A stretch of DNA of 64,000 nt from Deltaproteobacteria bacterium (GCA_029261855.1 JAJDAN010000021.1:319923-383922); one strand, 5' to 3'. Numbered from the stretch's first letter, positions 44,542 to 53,556 are shown. Numbers and translations: made by a program. Notes: generated by a model from the sequence alone, not told the origin.

Positions 44542-45597
44542 ATGGCTTCAACGGGCAAGATCCGGCTCAGCCTGTCGCCCCAGGCGGAGAAGTACGTCCG
44601 CAAGGACGCGCCCGTCGAAGCCCGGCGAATGGCCGCTCGCGGCGCCCTGCCCCTCGAGCCCGTCGAGCTCGCCACCGTGTTGTTCGCACTCCTCCACGAC
44701 CCCGACACCGAGGTGAAGTCACGCGCCCGGGAGAGCCTCGAGGAGCTTCCCGAACACGTCACCTTCGCGGTGCTCGCCGGTCCGTCGCACCCCTCGGTGC
44801 TCTCCCATCTGGCCCGGGTCCACCACGACAGTGAGCCCCACTGCGAGCGGATCGCGCTGAATCCCCACACCGGAGACGACACCCTCGCCTACCTCGCCAC
44901 CCTGCCCCTGCGGCGGGTCATCGACATCATCAGCAACAACCAGGAACGGCTGCTCCAGTCCGACGAGATCGTCGAGGCGCTCGGCGCCAACCCACTCACG
45001 GGTCGCGCGGTGATCGAGCGCATCCTGACCTTCCTCGGCGTCGATGAGGAAGAAGAAGACGAGCTCGACGCGAACGTCAGCAGCAGCGACGCCGAGGCTG
45101 CCATCCTCGCGATGCTCGGCGATGGCATGGCCGACGTCGCGAAGCACCTCGCCAGCGACGAGGACATCGACGACGACGAGCTGACCGGGAATCTGTTCGC
45201 CGCCATCCAGAAGATGTCGGTGATGCAGAAGATCAAGCTGGCCCGGGTCGGGGGCAAGGAGGCGCGCTCGCTCCTCATCCGTGACCGCAACAAGATCGTG
45301 GCGAGCTCGGTGGTCTCGAGCCCGAAGATCACCGATACCGAGATCGTGCAGATCGCCAAGTCCCGCAACGTCTCGGACGACATCCTTCGCATGATCGCCC
45401 GCAACCGCGAGTGGACGAAGCACTATCAGGTCAAGTCCGCGCTGGCCACGAACCCGAAGTGCCCCCTGTCCGAGGCCATCAAGTTCCTGAACTATTTGCA
45501 GGAGAAGGAGCTGCGGAGCATCATGAAGAGCAAGGACGTGCCTTCAGCGATCGCAACCCACGCTCGTCGGATCCTGGGCAAGAAGGGCAAGGTGTAG
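44542..45597 (+). CDS. Helical-repeat (HEAT/DUF2336-like) protein upstream of the MglA-like gene
   Basis: A 351-residue soluble protein made of short helical repeats (PVELATVLFALLHDPDTEVK, SRARESLEELPEHVTFAVLA, SHPSVLSHLARVHHDSEPHC, RNVSDDILRMIARNREWTKH). A central acidic stretch (DEEEEDELDANVSSSDAEAA, LASDEDIDDDELTG) divides two repeat blocks. The end is basic (ATHARRILGKKGKV). Resembles the HEAT-like proteins found beside Ras-like GTPases in deltaproteobacteria; I do not assign a name. It is 6 bp upstream of the MglA-like gene, so the two are an operon. Probably a scaffold for that protein. Confidence 0.72.
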   Translation: MASTGKIRLSLSPQAEKYVRKDAPVEARRMAARGALPLEPVELATVLFALLHDPDTEVKSRARESLEELPEHVTFAVLAGPSHPSVLSHLARVHHDSEPHCERIALNPHTGDDTLAYLATLPLRRVIDIISNNQERLLQSDEIVEALGANPLTGRAVIERILTFLGVDEEEEDELDANVSSSDAEAAILAMLGDGMADVAKHLASDEDIDDDELTGNLFAAIQKMSVMQKIKLARVGGKEARSLLIRDRNKIVASSVVSSPKITDTEIVQIAKSRNVSDDILRMIARNREWTKHYQVKSALATNPKCPLSEAIKFLNYLQEKELRSIMKSKDVPSAIATHARRILGKKGKV

Positions 45598-45603
45598 TCG
45601 GCC

Positions 45604-46581
45604 GTGGCGCATCTCACACCGGACGGAACACAAGTCAACGCACGCATTGCCTTCTGGGGCATCGCGGGAGCCGGCGTCTCGTCGAACCTGCGCGTCATCT
45701 ACGAGAAGCTGCGCTCGGATCACCGCGGAGAGTTGCAGCAGATCCCGACGCGACTCGACCCGACGACCCACTACGAGCTGCTCCCCATCGAGCTCGGCCA
45801 GGTCAACGGCTTGCGGACCCAGCTGCAGGTGATCGCGGTGCCCGGCGGCCCCGAACACGCACCCACGCGGAAGCAACTCCTCGACCACGTCGACGGCGTC
45901 GTCTTCGTGGTGGATTCGCGACCAGACCGCGTAGACGCCAATCTGGAATCCCTGGCCGAGCTGCGCCAGGCCCTCGCCGCCTACGGCCACAGCCTCGACG
46001 AGCTCCCGGTCGTCGTGCAGTACAACAAGCGGGACGCCAGCGACCCGTACGTCATCGAGGAGCTTCACCGCAAGCTCGACATTCCCCAGGCCGCCGTCTT
46101 CGAGGCCGTCTCGAGCAGCGGCAAGGGCGTTCTGCAGACCCTCACGACGATCTCGAAGCGGGTGATCCGGGTCCTGCGGGAATCCGACCTGGAACCCGAG
46201 CCCGAACCGGAGGTCCGGTCCCAGCCCCCGCCCGCGCCGGAACTCGAGCCGCCCGCGCGCAGCCACGTCGACCTGATGGAACAAGCCATCCTCGCGGAGG
46301 GAGGCCTGGCCGACGATGACGACGGACAGGACGCCGCCCTCGCCGCGCTCGACGCTCCTCTCGACGAGCCCTGGGACTCCTCCCCCGGCCGGGACCCGCG
46401 ACACAAGTCGGCGGACGGAGCGCGCATCGGCGCGGACTTCGAAGTCGTCTCCGTCGGGCAGGCCGAGGTCGCCGGTCAGCGGAGCGTGAAGCTGCCCCTG
46501 GTCCTGGGCAACTCCGAAGGCGAGACCGTCACCCTGCGTCTCACCGTCTCGCTGGATCCCCTCCTCGACGGAGACGAGTGA
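45604..46581 (+). CDS. MglA-like small-GTPase-fold protein with degenerate P-loop
   Basis: A 325-residue protein whose first ~190 residues align with MglA-family Ras-like GTPases: TRLDPTTHYELLPIELGQVN, HVDGVVFVVDSRPDRVDANL, VVVQYNKRD (G4 intact, residues 141-144) and AVSSSGKGV (G5). The P-loop, expected as GxxxxGKTT, reads GIAGAGVSSN (residues 19-28): the catalytic lysine is Val. The G3 motif is VPGGPEH instead of VPGQ. It is therefore probably a pseudo-GTPase. The C-terminal ~130 residues are an acidic Pro/Glu linker (EPEPEPEVRSQPPPAPELEP) and a small beta-rich end (EVAGQRSVKLPLVLGN). GTG start at 45604; the stop overlaps the next ATG by 1 bp. Confidence 0.8.
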   Translation: MAHLTPDGTQVNARIAFWGIAGAGVSSNLRVIYEKLRSDHRGELQQIPTRLDPTTHYELLPIELGQVNGLRTQLQVIAVPGGPEHAPTRKQLLDHVDGVVFVVDSRPDRVDANLESLAELRQALAAYGHSLDELPVVVQYNKRDASDPYVIEELHRKLDIPQAAVFEAVSSSGKGVLQTLTTISKRVIRVLRESDLEPEPEPEVRSQPPPAPELEPPARSHVDLMEQAILAEGGLADDDDGQDAALAALDAPLDEPWDSSPGRDPRHKSADGARIGADFEVVSVGQAEVAGQRSVKLPLVLGNSEGETVTLRLTVSLDPLLDGDE

Positions 46582-48869
46582 TGCCGCGGCGAGTCGGCAT
46601 CTTCGGGACCTCCGAGGAGTCGCTGCAGCTGCTCCGCCTGCTGGCGGTGAACCCCCAGATCGAGATCACGGCTGTCTGGGACGACAACCCCGAGGCGGCG
46701 CTGCATCTTGTCCGGCGGGCCGCGCCCGAGGTGGCGTCCCTGCTCGAGTCGCTGCTCACGGTCGACGCCGAGGGCTTCCGCAACGCCGGACGACTCGACG
46801 CCGTCGTCGAGGGAGGCGCTTCCCCGGGCTTCGCCACGCGCTACCCCGATTCCGCCGAGCAAGGTCTACAGATCCTGTCTCCCCTGACGGCTCGCCTGCT
46901 CTGGGGGTACGAGACCGCGACACGCGACCGCAAGAACGACCTCCTGACCGCACTGTCGGAAGTCGTCGAGTCGGTCGAGCTGACCATCGACTCCGACGAG
47001 CTGTTCGCGCGCATGCTCGAGATCGCCGTGGGCGTCACCGGTGCGGATGGTGGCTCTCTGATGCTGCTCGACCCAGCGCGGCGTGAGCTGACGATTCGGG
47101 TCGCCATCGGCGTCGAACGCGAGCTGTGGCCGAAGATTCGCGTGCCCGTCGGCGACGGGATCGCGGGACGGGTCGCCCAGGACGCGCGCCCCCTGCTGAT
47201 CAACGGGCGAGCCGACCGAGGCGCCTTCCAGATCGTGCGCGAACGCATGGATGTGGAGTCCGCGCTCTGCGTTCCGCTCGTCTCCGACGGCGGCGTGCTG
47301 GGTGTCCTCAACCTCCATCACAGCAGCCACCGAGACGCGTTCAGTGAAGACGACCTGCGCTTCATGGAACGGGTGGCGCGGCTCGACGCCCAGATCATCA
47401 CCCGGGCCGAAGAACACCAACTGCTCCGCAACCAGGCCGCTCGCTATGACACCGTCCGCAGCGTGCACGAAATCCTGGGCGGCGCGAATCCGCTGCTCGA
47501 GCGATTGCGCGCCCTGTGCCTCTTCACCGCGGAACGGGTGGGCGACGGTATCGCGACGATCTACCTCGGCGGCAGCGAGGACGGCGATCTGCGGCTGGCG
47601 GCGACCTCGCTCGAGGGCGGCGGCTTCGGCGGCGAGTACCGCGTGGTCGAGGGTCAGGGTATCGACGGCGGCGTCGCCCAGAGCAAACGCCCCGCGTTCC
47701 TGCGCCGCGACGACGGCAGCCTGGCCTACGTCTCCCTGCCCCTGTTGGCGGGAGACCGGCTCGTGGGTGTGCTGTCACTGCAGACCGGCGCAAGACCTCC
47801 GCGCGGCCGCGGAGCCGAGGAGACCCTGCTCGAGCTCGCGGCAGCCACCGCGGATGGCATCGCCCAGTCGGATCGCGAGATGCGCATGTCCGTCCGCGCG
47901 AACCGCATCAACGCCATCAACGAGACCGGGATCCGCATGATCTCGAGCAAGCAGCTCAATGAGGTCGTACGCCTGGCCACCTCGTCGGTCGCCATGATCC
48001 TCGAGGCGGATCACGCCATCTTGCGACTTCAGGACGACGAGACGAAGCGCTTCGTCATCCGCTCGTACTTCGGGGCGGCGGACGGTCAGGTACAGGAGCG
48101 ACTGTTCAAGCTGGACAAGCAGGTCTGCGTGGAGACGATCCGCAAGCGCACGGCCCTGCGTGTGCCCGACCTGGCGGACCACCCCGGCTTCGAGACCTGG
48201 CAGGGCGAGTTCCGGTCCTTCCTGTGCGCTCCGATCCGAGTGGAAGGACGCGTCGTCGGCACCCTGTCCGCCTATGACAAGATCGTGACCGACCACTTCT
48301 ACGCGAGCGCCTTCGACGACGACGACCTGCAGATCTTCACGAAGTTCTTGAGCTACGTGGAACGCGGGATCGACGGCGCCCTCTCCCATTCGGCGGCGCG
48401 ATTGCACCGCAGCTTCGACCAGGAGACCGGCCTGCCCAACGCGAGCTATCTGCAGCAGCGTATCCAGGAAGAGGTCGCACGGGCCGCGGGACGCGACGGG
48501 GCGCTCGCCATCGCCCTGTGTCGAATCGAGAACCTCGACGAGATCATCGGGCGGGTGAACCCCGCCCACGCGCACCGCGTCACGCTCCGGACCGCGGAGG
48601 CCCTGCGCGCGCACCTCCGGGACTTCGACGTCCTCGGCAAGACGGGCGCGGGCGAGTTCACGGTGCTGCTGCCCGAGCCGGGTCCCTCTCCGGGCGAACG
48701 GGTCTTCGAGCTAGCGCGCGCCGTGGCCGACGAGCTCTCGAAGGATGAGGCACTCAATGAACCGGTCCGGGTCGGACTGGCCTTCGGCTACGCGGTCCAC
48801 CCGGTGGATGGCCGCGATCGGGACGCGCTGCTGCGGATCGCATCCGAGCCGCGCATCCGCATGGTCTGA
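46581..48869 (+). CDS. Multi-GAF signalling protein with degenerate GGDEF domain
   Basis: A 762-residue cytosolic protein. The N-terminal ~115 residues form a Rossmann-like or NTP-binding-like strand-helix unit (RRVGIFGTSEESLQLLRLLA, ITAVWDDNPEAALHLVRRAA). Three GAF domains follow (about residues 130-290, 300-450 and 455-610; VGDGIAGRVAQDARPLLING, GGVAQSKRPAFLRRD, VCVETIRKRTALRVPDLADH). The C-terminal domain has diguanylate-cyclase fold features (DQETGLPNASYLQQRIQEEV) but the active loop reads GAGEF rather than GGDEF, so it likely lacks synthesis activity and may bind c-di-GMP or GTP, or only fold. ATG at 46581 overlaps the MglA-like stop (TGATG). Confidence 0.85.
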   Translation: MPRRVGIFGTSEESLQLLRLLAVNPQIEITAVWDDNPEAALHLVRRAAPEVASLLESLLTVDAEGFRNAGRLDAVVEGGASPGFATRYPDSAEQGLQILSPLTARLLWGYETATRDRKNDLLTALSEVVESVELTIDSDELFARMLEIAVGVTGADGGSLMLLDPARRELTIRVAIGVERELWPKIRVPVGDGIAGRVAQDARPLLINGRADRGAFQIVRERMDVESALCVPLVSDGGVLGVLNLHHSSHRDAFSEDDLRFMERVARLDAQIITRAEEHQLLRNQAARYDTVRSVHEILGGANPLLERLRALCLFTAERVGDGIATIYLGGSEDGDLRLAATSLEGGGFGGEYRVVEGQGIDGGVAQSKRPAFLRRDDGSLAYVSLPLLAGDRLVGVLSLQTGARPPRGRGAEETLLELAAATADGIAQSDREMRMSVRANRINAINETGIRMISSKQLNEVVRLATSSVAMILEADHAILRLQDDETKRFVIRSYFGAADGQVQERLFKLDKQVCVETIRKRTALRVPDLADHPGFETWQGEFRSFLCAPIRVEGRVVGTLSAYDKIVTDHFYASAFDDDDLQIFTKFLSYVERGIDGALSHSAARLHRSFDQETGLPNASYLQQRIQEEVARAAGRDGALAIALCRIENLDEIIGRVNPAHAHRVTLRTAEALRAHLRDFDVLGKTGAGEFTVLLPEPGPSPGERVFELARAVADELSKDEALNEPVRVGLAFGYAVHPVDGRDRDALLRIASEPRIRMV

Positions 48870-48881
48870 GCGCGAGAAGCG

Positions 48882-49991
48882 CTAGAGCAGATCCGCCAGG
48901 CTGCGCGCCGGGATGCCCGCGCCCTCGGCGGCGCCTTCGCACACCACCTCTCCTCGCCACACGTTCGCGCCCTCGCCCAGCGCCGGGTCGGCCTGGACTG
49001 CCGCGACGATGCCCTGCTCGGCGATCTGCTGGACGTACGGCAAGGTGGTGTTGGTGAGCGCGAAGGTGGAAGTGCGGGGCACCGCGCCGGGCATGTTGGC
49101 GACCCCGTAGTGGACCACGTCTTCCACGATGTAGGTCGGATCGGAGTGCGTCGTCGGGTGGATGGTCTCGATGCAGCCGCCCTGGTCGACCGCCACGTCG
49201 ACGACCACCGAGCCCGCCTCCATGCGCGCCACCAGCTCCCGGGAGACCAGGGTCGGGGGACGCCGGCCTTGCACGTAGACGGCACCGATCACCAGGTCAC
49301 TCGTCACGACGGAACGCTCGATGTTCGCCGGGTTCGAGTAGAGGGTGTTGAGCTCGCCGCGAAACAAGTCGTAGACGTAAGACAGGCGCGGCAGATTGGT
49401 GTCGAGAACGTCGACCTCGGCGCCCAGGGCATGGGCGACGCGCAAGGCGTTGATGCCGACGGTACCCGCGCCGAGAATCGTGACCCGACCTCGCGCGACA
49501 CCCGGCACGCCGCCGAGCAGCAATCCCTTGCCGCCGTTCTCCTTCTGCAAGAGGTTCGCGCCCACCTGGGCGGCCAGCCGCCCCGCCACCTCGCTCATGG
49601 GCGCGAGGATGGGAAAGGACCCGTCGCGGTTCCGCACCGTCTCGTAGGCGATGGCGTAGACATCGGCCGCCTGGAGGGCGGCGGTCAGCTCGGGCGCCGC
49701 CGCCAGGTGCAGATAGGTGAACAGGATCTGCCCGGCACGCAGAAACTGGACTTCGTCCGCATTCGGTTCCTTGACCTTGACGACGAGATCCGGCTCGGAC
49801 CAGGTCTGCTCGGCGGACGCCAGGCGAGCGCCGACCTGCTGGTAGGTGTCGTCCGGGAAGCCGCTGCCCACACCCGCACCGGCTTCGACCCAGACCTCGT
49901 GGCCCGCCTTGACGAGGGCGCGTACGCCGTCGGGAACCATCCCGACCCGGAACTCGCGGTCCTTGCTCTCTCTCGGGACACCGATCCGCAT
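48882..49991 (-). CDS. ald: Alanine dehydrogenase
   Basis: A 369-residue cytosolic NAD-dependent oxidoreductase (L-alanine + NAD to pyruvate + ammonia). MRIGVPRESKDREFRVGMVP is the family start; VVKVKEPNADEV has the substrate lysine, LFTYLHLAAAPELTAAL the catalytic histidine region, and VTILGAGTVGINALRVAHAL the NAD loop. HYGVANMPGAVPRTSTFAL is conserved near the C-terminus. ATG at 49991. Converges on the GAF gene (12 bp apart). Confidence 0.95.
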   Translation of the reverse strand: MRIGVPRESKDREFRVGMVPDGVRALVKAGHEVWVEAGAGVGSGFPDDTYQQVGARLASAEQTWSEPDLVVKVKEPNADEVQFLRAGQILFTYLHLAAAPELTAALQAADVYAIAYETVRNRDGSFPILAPMSEVAGRLAAQVGANLLQKENGGKGLLLGGVPGVARGRVTILGAGTVGINALRVAHALGAEVDVLDTNLPRLSYVYDLFRGELNTLYSNPANIERSVVTSDLVIGAVYVQGRRPPTLVSRELVARMEAGSVVVDVAVDQGGCIETIHPTTHSDPTYIVEDVVHYGVANMPGAVPRTSTFALTNTTLPYVQQIAEQGIVAAVQADPALGEGANVWRGEVVCEGAAEGAGIPARSLADLL

Positions 49992-50103
49992 GCGCGGCCC
50001 TCCTCGGCGCCCGGCTCGCGGCGCTCGGGACTCTTCGGCTGAACCCTGGGCTTTCGTTACCGGGCTTTCGCTGGGGATTTGGCCACTTGGCAGCTCTCGT
50101 GCG

Positions 50104-51363
50104 TCAGCCCTGGTAGGCCTCGATCAGGATGTCGGCGATCTCGGGGCGCATGATGCGGATGTCCGGACGCTCACCGGTCTGCAACTGCTCGCGCACCTTC
50201 GTACCGGAGATCGAGAACGGCTTCTCGTCCGAATGTCGCTCGGTGAGATCGACGCGTCCGAGACTCTCGTAGAACGCCGCGAAGCCGATCTTGCAGGGCT
50301 GGATGTGCAGCTCTCCCGGCAGGGCATCGAAGATCTCGTGAGCGTCGAAGTCGCCCCAGATGGCCTTGCCGTCCTCGTAGGGCGCGTCGGCGTGCTTGCG
50401 CCCGATCACGATGTCGCTGAAGCCGTAGTTCTGGCGATAGATGCCGTGCATCACGGCTTCCTTCGGGCCTCCGTAGAACATCTTGATGTCGAGACCGATC
50501 AACTCGAACACCTCGGACAGGTCGTAGCCGGCCTGCTTCCAGACCGACTCGTCCTTGTCGCCCTCGCCCAGCAGGTTCGCATCGTGGAGCTTGCGATAGC
50601 AGCGCATGCGCATGGCGGCGGGGACGTCGTCCCCCTTCAGTTCCCCGACCAGGGGATTCAGGACGACACCGGTGAAGTGTCCGGCAGAGGTCAGCTGCTC
50701 CGCGCCCGCCACCAACGCGTACTCGTGTGCGCGGTGGAGCGGATTGCGTGTCTGGAACGCCAGCGCACGGTCCCACTTGCGGTCCTGGATGAACGCGCGC
50801 GTCATGCGCGGCGACAGCATGTACTCGCCGTAGTCGGCGTTCACGGTCTGGGGCAGCACGCGCAGGGAGCCGCCGAGCAGCTTGCCCCGGGGATCCTTCT
50901 CGACCATGCGACCGCCGGGATGATCCATCCGGTCGGTGCCATACACGGCCTTCACGTAGCGAGGCTTGTCCCAGTCGAAGATCTCGACGTCATCGACGAT
51001 GGCCACCAGGTCGCCCGCCTCGTTCACGACGGCGGCGGACCCTCCCGCCGGAATCGCGGCGGCTTCGTCATCGCTGACCGGCAGCGAGAGCGGGATCGTC
51101 CAGACGTAGCGCTTGCCGCCACTCAGGATGACGCTCTCGTCGAGAACGCGATCGTAGGCTTCCTGCTTCATCGGCCCTTCGAGAGGGGAAAGTGCGCCGT
51201 CGGCGATGCGGTAGACGGTGGACAGATCTGCGGCGCTGACCCGCAGGCTCGGCAGCTTGGCCGCCTCGGCGCGCAGCTCCTGGCGCCGGCTGACGGGGAT
51301 GATCCGGTCGACGGGCTCCGAGAGCCCACCGTGAACGGGTACGAGGTCCTTCCTGGGTGCCAT
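50104..51363 (-). CDS. sat: Sulfate adenylyltransferase (ATP sulfurylase, monomeric type)
   Basis: A 419-residue homologue of the Sat/PAPSS ATP-sulfurylase that makes adenylylsulfate (APS) from ATP and sulfate, or the reverse. An N-terminal PUA-like domain (AADLSTVYRIADGALSPLEG) precedes the catalytic domain with ALAFQTRNPLHRAHEYAL, GIYRQNYGFSDIVIGRKHAD and PFSISGTKVREQL. No APS kinase domain is attached and no aprAB or dsr gene is in the window, so assimilation versus dissimilation cannot be told from the gene. The nearby JAMM protease and Rrf2 regulator suggest assimilatory use. Confidence 0.95.
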   Translation of the reverse strand: MAPRKDLVPVHGGLSEPVDRIIPVSRRQELRAEAAKLPSLRVSAADLSTVYRIADGALSPLEGPMKQEAYDRVLDESVILSGGKRYVWTIPLSLPVSDDEAAAIPAGGSAAVVNEAGDLVAIVDDVEIFDWDKPRYVKAVYGTDRMDHPGGRMVEKDPRGKLLGGSLRVLPQTVNADYGEYMLSPRMTRAFIQDRKWDRALAFQTRNPLHRAHEYALVAGAEQLTSAGHFTGVVLNPLVGELKGDDVPAAMRMRCYRKLHDANLLGEGDKDESVWKQAGYDLSEVFELIGLDIKMFYGGPKEAVMHGIYRQNYGFSDIVIGRKHADAPYEDGKAIWGDFDAHEIFDALPGELHIQPCKIGFAAFYESLGRVDLTERHSDEKPFSISGTKVREQLQTGERPDIRIMRPEIADILIEAYQG

Positions 51364-51449
51364 CTTGTGCCTTCTCCTTGCTCTCTTCTCGCGCTTGGTT
51401 TTGTTCGACCGATCTGCTCGACCCGATCTCTTCGACTTTTGGGGGGCGA

Positions 51450-52499
51450 CTACCAGACGGGCGCGAAGACCGACCCGCTATCCAGCAGGATCCGGTCGCC
51501 GCTGCCGTCGACTCGCCGAACGAAGAGCCGTTCCAGGCTCCTCTCCAGGCCCATCGCCTCACCGACATATGCAACGAATCGCCCATCCGGAGAAACGGCG
51601 GGCATCTTCTCGTCCCGGATGCCGCCTACAACGGGCGACCTTGCAGACCCGTCGGGTCGCATGCGTCGCAGCCGCCAGCCGGCTCGGGACGGCGAACTGT
51701 ACACGATCCAGTCGCCGATGGGCGAGAACGAGGGCTCCCGCCCGGCCCCCATCCGCTGCTCGTGGCCCGTGGCGAGGTCCAGCGAAACCAGCTCCACGCG
51801 CTCCTCGCGCCCGAGAGGCGTCGGGAGTCGGCGCACATAGAGCAGCTTCTTGCCGTCGGGCGACAGCCGCATGGTCTGGGCGTTCTGGTCTTCGAGAACG
51901 ACACGCGGAGAGCCTCCTGCGGTGTCGGTCACCCAGATCCGCTCGAACTGCGCGCCGTCCCGCACCACCACCTCGAGATAGGTGATCTGGTGGTCCTTGC
52001 CGTAGGCCGCGTACATGTGCGGATTCGGTCCCGAGGTGATCGTTCGGACCTCCTCGCTCTCACGACTGAATTCGTAGATCTGGATCGTGCCCCGGTGGTT
52101 GCTCAGGAAGAGCAACCGCTGGTGGTCGTCGGACCATGAGAGCGGCAGCGCGCCGCGGGGAACCGAGCGGACGGGTGTGACCTGCGCGGTCTGGGGATCC
52201 ACCAGGGCGAGGCGTCCGGGAAAGCGGCTCATGTCCGCGCGATCGCCCGGGGCACCGAACAGCTGACCGATGGCCTCGACGCGGGCGACCCCGGCCTTCT
52301 GCTCCTCCGCTTCCTGCTGGGCCTTCTGTTGGTCGAGCAGCTCCGCGCGACGACGCGCGGGCTCGGGCTCCCACCACGTGACCGCGATCGGATCGCTCGG
52401 AAGCTCGTCCAGGCTCAAGCCGATGCTGCTGCAACCCGTGAGCAGCGCGCAGGCGGCGGCGACCAAAGTCGCGAAACCGTGAATAGACCTGGGCTTCAT
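51450..52499 (-). CDS. Lipoprotein with WD40-like (PD40) beta-propeller
   Basis: A 349-residue lipoprotein: HGFATLVAAACALLTGC gives Cys23. Residues ~95-345 form TolB-type PD40 blades (LPLSWSDDHQRLLFLSNHRG, AQTMRLSPDGKKLLYVRRLP, EPSFSPIGDWIVYSSPSRAG, KMPAVSPDGRFVAYVGEAMG). A charged Gln/Glu coiled stretch (RRRAELLDQQKAQQEAEEQK) links the anchor to the propeller. Role unknown, probably a periplasmic binding scaffold. Its ATG overlaps the stop of the JAMM gene by 4 bp, so they are co-translated. Confidence 0.8.
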   Translation of the reverse strand: MKPRSIHGFATLVAAACALLTGCSSIGLSLDELPSDPIAVTWWEPEPARRRAELLDQQKAQQEAEEQKAGVARVEAIGQLFGAPGDRADMSRFPGRLALVDPQTAQVTPVRSVPRGALPLSWSDDHQRLLFLSNHRGTIQIYEFSRESEEVRTITSGPNPHMYAAYGKDHQITYLEVVVRDGAQFERIWVTDTAGGSPRVVLEDQNAQTMRLSPDGKKLLYVRRLPTPLGREERVELVSLDLATGHEQRMGAGREPSFSPIGDWIVYSSPSRAGWRLRRMRPDGSARSPVVGGIRDEKMPAVSPDGRFVAYVGEAMGLERSLERLFVRRVDGSGDRILLDSGSVFAPVW

Positions 52500-53011
52500 T
52501 CGCCGGCCTCGAGGCGTCGCCCGCGCAAGGTCCCGCTCGCATCCCGCTCGAAGATGCCCGCCGACAGCACGCGATCGACCTTCTGCGCTCCAACAGCGAG
52601 CACGATCTGGGCGGCCTCGGGGAACGGAAACAGCGGGTGGTTCGCGAAGTCCTGGTCCATTTCCGACAGATAGACGCCCGCGGCTACGTGGGAGTGGTAG
52701 ACGGCGGTGACCTGTTCGCCGTGACTCTCGGCGTCCTTCTGCGCGCGCAGGTAGTCGACCTCGCTCATGTAGTACGCCTCGGTGCCGTCGCGGGGGTGGT
52801 TCTTCGGGTCGTTCTGGTTCTGTTGGGTCATGGTGTTGCGGCAGCGATGGGCGCGCCGGTAGGGATCCGCGTCGGTACCCGTCACCAGGCCACAGCATTC
52901 TTCGGGCCGGGTCTCGAGCGCATGAGTGAATAGCTCGTTCAACAGCCGCCCCGGAATGACCGTCGCGGGCGCATTCTCGTCGATCTCGATCGGGTCTCTG
53001 TGCGGACTCAT
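52496..53011 (-). CDS. JAMM/MPN+ metalloprotease (M67-type)
   Basis: A 171-residue protein with a complete JAMM motif: HSHVAAGVYLSEMD (His106, His108, Ser116, Asp119) and the upstream Glu in RPEECCGLVTG. This is the zinc isopeptidase-like fold; bacterial stand-alone members such as Mec act with ubiquitin-like sulfur carriers (CysO/ThiS) in cysteine or thiolation pathways. Set at ATG 53011 because MSPHRDPIEIDENA is the first conserved block; the longer upstream frame is Arg/Pro-rich shadow. Proximity to sat and an Rrf2 regulator (8 bp from its stop) supports a sulfur role. No ubiquitin-like or E1-like gene is seen here. Confidence 0.85.
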   Translation of the reverse strand: MSPHRDPIEIDENAPATVIPGRLLNELFTHALETRPEECCGLVTGTDADPYRRAHRCRNTMTQQNQNDPKNHPRDGTEAYYMSEVDYLRAQKDAESHGEQVTAVYHSHVAAGVYLSEMDQDFANHPLFPFPEAAQIVLAVGAQKVDRVLSAGIFERDASGTLRGRRLEAGE

Positions 53012-53019
53012 CACGTCGA

Positions 53020-53469
53020 TCAGATCTGGTAAGTGAGCGCCTCGGGGTGGGCGCGGCGCACCGCTGCCCGCGCCGCACGCCGGCACAGCTGCTCGAGGGT
53101 GGTAGACGAGAGGACCTGGGCGAATCCGGAAGCGAGCTCGGGCCACAAGAAGTCGGGGCGGTTCTGCGACGCATCGCCCGCGTCGTCACCCCAGCCGTCC
53201 GCGGCGCCGAGCGGACCTTCCACGGCTTCGACGACCTCACGCAGGGTGATCCGGGACGGCGGCCGAGAAAGGGTGTAGCCGCCTCCCGGCCCGCGCTTCC
53301 CGATGATCAGGTCGGCCTTTCGAAGGCGCTGGAAGATCTGCTCGAGGTAGCGCGTCGGGATGCCCTGGCGCTCGCCGATGACGCGAACCTGAACCAACTG
53401 GCCCTGCCCGTTGTAGGCAAGGTCGAAGATCCCGCAGATGGCGTAGTGGACCTGGAGCGAAAGCCGCAT
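53020..53469 (-). CDS. Rrf2-family transcriptional regulator
   Basis: A 149-residue winged-helix regulator: MRLSLQVHYAICGIFDLAYN, VIGERQGIPTRYLEQIFQRL (recognition region) and GKRGPGGGYTLSRPPSRIT match Rrf2/IscR/CymR proteins. Unlike IscR it has no CX5CX7C cluster motif (only isolated cysteines), so it does not look like an Fe-S protein; CymR-like sulfur control is possible. It is the first gene of the JAMM-propeller run and may control it. Start at 53469; the upstream frame is not supported. Faces 53557 divergently. Confidence 0.9.
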   Translation of the reverse strand: MRLSLQVHYAICGIFDLAYNGQGQLVQVRVIGERQGIPTRYLEQIFQRLRKADLIIGKRGPGGGYTLSRPPSRITLREVVEAVEGPLGAADGWGDDAGDASQNRPDFLWPELASGFAQVLSSTTLEQLCRRAARAAVRRAHPEALTYQI

Positions 53470-53556
53470 GTTCGGGTCAAGAATGGCAGAGCGGAGGCCC
53501 GGTCCGCCAGGCTTCCGGCTCGCGATAGGCTCCGGGTCCGGTAGAGTCGCCGCCCG

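Noticed and set aside
51450-53240. Extended frame joining the propeller lipoprotein with upstream sequence
   Set aside because: The N-terminal extension overlaps the JAMM and Rrf2 genes in a shadow frame; the real signal peptide begins at 52499.
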